The translations under genes were made by a program, and so were the position numbers. A DNA stretch of 64,000 bases from Rhizobium sp. FKL33 (GTDB lineage: Bacteria; Pseudomonadota; Alphaproteobacteria; Rhizobiales; Rhizobiaceae): positions 1-64,000 of the forward strand of contig NZ_STFX01000015.1 in NCBI RefSeq assembly GCF_005222915.1. Reading direction: 5' to 3'. Within the stretch, counting starts at the first letter, position 1. Each line of letters opens with the position of its first letter. Of this stretch, positions 63,330 through 64,000 are shown piece by piece. The notes under the pieces are model-generated. The model was not told where the DNA came from. It was given only the letters and a program-made list of their open reading frames with translations, and did not search any database.

Positions 63330-64000
63330 CTATTCGGCTGGAACCTTGAGATCTTCGGACTTCTCAAAGGCGGCGACGCCCGTCGAGAACGGAGTGATCT
63401 TGATGCCGTCGTCGGACAGCACCACGGCGCTGCCGTCGGGTATCTCGCCCCAGGTGCGTTCGTCTTCATCAAGCGGTTCTGAGACGAGGCAGTAGCCGCC
63501 GCCCATGCGCGACGCATAAAGCGTCGGCGCCGAAGCGCCCGTGGCGTAGCGGACGCCATAAAGCGTGTCGCCATCGGAAAAGGCGGCGGTGAAGCGCACA
63601 TCCGGCGTGATGCCCATATGCAGGGCCTGTCGTTCAACCAGCGCCAGCGCCTCGCGCAGCGCCGTCATCGGCATGTCGTCCAGCCCGAAATGCAGGGCCA
63701 GCATGAAGATCAGTTCGGAATCGGTGGTGCCGCGGCGGGCGGCGTAGAGCTCGTCCGGCAGCAGGCTTTCCAGCGCCCGGCGCATGCGGTCATACTGGCC
63801 GATCTGGCCGTTATGCATGAAGGACCAGCGGCCATGGGCGAAGGGATGGCAATTGTCGCGCCGGGTTGCGCCATAGGTGGCGGCGCGCACATGGGCGAGA
63901 AACAGCGTCGAGCGGATCTGGCGGGCAAGGCTCTTGAGATTGCAATCGGCCCAGGCCGGCATCACGTCGCGATAGAGACCGGGTTCATCGCGGTCGCCAT
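63330..64000 (-). CDS. Class II glutamine amidotransferase (YafJ/EgtC-like), 5' end beyond the window
   Basis: At least 223 residues visible; the frame stays open to the last base, and upstream codons reading GDRDEPGLYRDV continue the protein, so the true start (with the catalytic N-terminal Cys) is outside the window. FLAHVRAATYGATRRDNCHPFAHGRWSFMHNGQIG is the substrate-binding core of class II amidotransferases, followed by TDSELIFMLALHFG. Related to YafJ and EgtC; the acceptor is unknown. Convergent with coaBC, 3 bases apart. Confidence 0.88.
   Translation of the reverse strand, partial: GDRDEPGLYRDVMPAWADCNLKSLARQIRSTLFLAHVRAATYGATRRDNCHPFAHGRWSFMHNGQIGQYDRMRRALESLLPDELYAARRGTTDSELIFMLALHFGLDDMPMTALREALALVERQALHMGITPDVRFTAAFSDGDTLYGVRYATGASAPTLYASRMGGGYCLVSEPLDEDERTWGEIPDGSAVVLSDDGIKITPFSTGVAAFEKSEDLKVPAE

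Overview
The window looks like chromosomal DNA of a GC-rich alphaproteobacterium, most likely in the Hyphomicrobiales (Rhizobiales). The signs are the 5S rRNA followed directly by an initiator tRNA, a cpa/ctp-type tight-adherence pilus locus, many solute-binding-protein ABC operons, a fused coaBC gene, a GTA-type spike-base protein and a FdhF/YdeP oxidoreductase. I cannot name the genus from sequence alone. Nearly all of the window is coding, genes are tightly packed, and I see no insertion sequence, prophage block or CRISPR array.

Layout: 1-335 is the 3' tail of an rRNA operon (5S end, structured spacer, tRNA-fMet, terminator). 640-8880 holds a HI0933-type flavoprotein, a small conserved protein, a five-gene polyamine/spermidine-type ABC operon with a short-chain dehydrogenase, a divergent LuxR-family regulator, a PilZ-like protein and a GNAT acetyltransferase. 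8875-9142 is a non-coding element built of nested inverted repeats. 9181-20544 carries an MFS transporter and a LacI-regulated beta-galactoside operon: binding protein, two permeases, GH2 beta-galactosidase, ATPase, and a two-domain Gfo/Idh/MocA-aldo/keto reductase fusion. Two matching palindromes sit upstream of the regulator and of the operon.

20560-26496 is a mixed housekeeping stretch: AbrB-family membrane protein, YigZ/IMPACT protein, FdhF/YdeP molybdoenzyme with a small overlapping partner, tRNA-Ser(GGA), a small membrane protein and MsrA. 26719-36110 is a nucleoside import and salvage locus: BMP-family binding protein, a two-domain ATPase, two permeases, cytidine deaminase, thymidine phosphorylase, uracil phosphoribosyltransferase and phosphopentomutase. 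slyX and a retropepsin-like protease gene are interleaved. Imported nucleosides can be deaminated, phosphorolysed to base and (deoxy)ribose-1-phosphate, and the products sent to UMP and to (deoxy)ribose-5-phosphate.

36189-48998 is a complete tight-adherence (Tad/Cpa) pilus locus. TadE/TadG-like proteins and a stand-alone secretin N-domain protein lie on the minus strand. Two different Flp pilins flank the prepilin peptidase. They are followed by cpaB-cpaC-cpaD-cpaE-cpaF-tadB-tadC, with a TadD-like TPR lipoprotein facing in convergently. 49136-54620 holds an M17 aminopeptidase, a short MarR regulator, an NlpC/P60 hydrolase, a ring-cleaving dioxygenase/esterase pair and a second Gfo/Idh/MocA oxidoreductase. 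54628-57960 looks like a Gtr-type glycan-modification module: GtrA, a GtrB-like GT2, and a divergent GT-C-like membrane protein. The end of the window holds an orphan GTA spike-base protein, xseA, a flavodoxin-fold oxidoreductase, an M29 aminopeptidase, coaBC and a class II glutamine amidotransferase cut by the window edge.

I found no clearly new defence or mobile system. The observations most worth a second look are the nested-palindrome element at 8883-9134, the paired LacI-type operators, the split Gtr-like module, the orphan spike-base gene and the two-domain oxidoreductase fusion.
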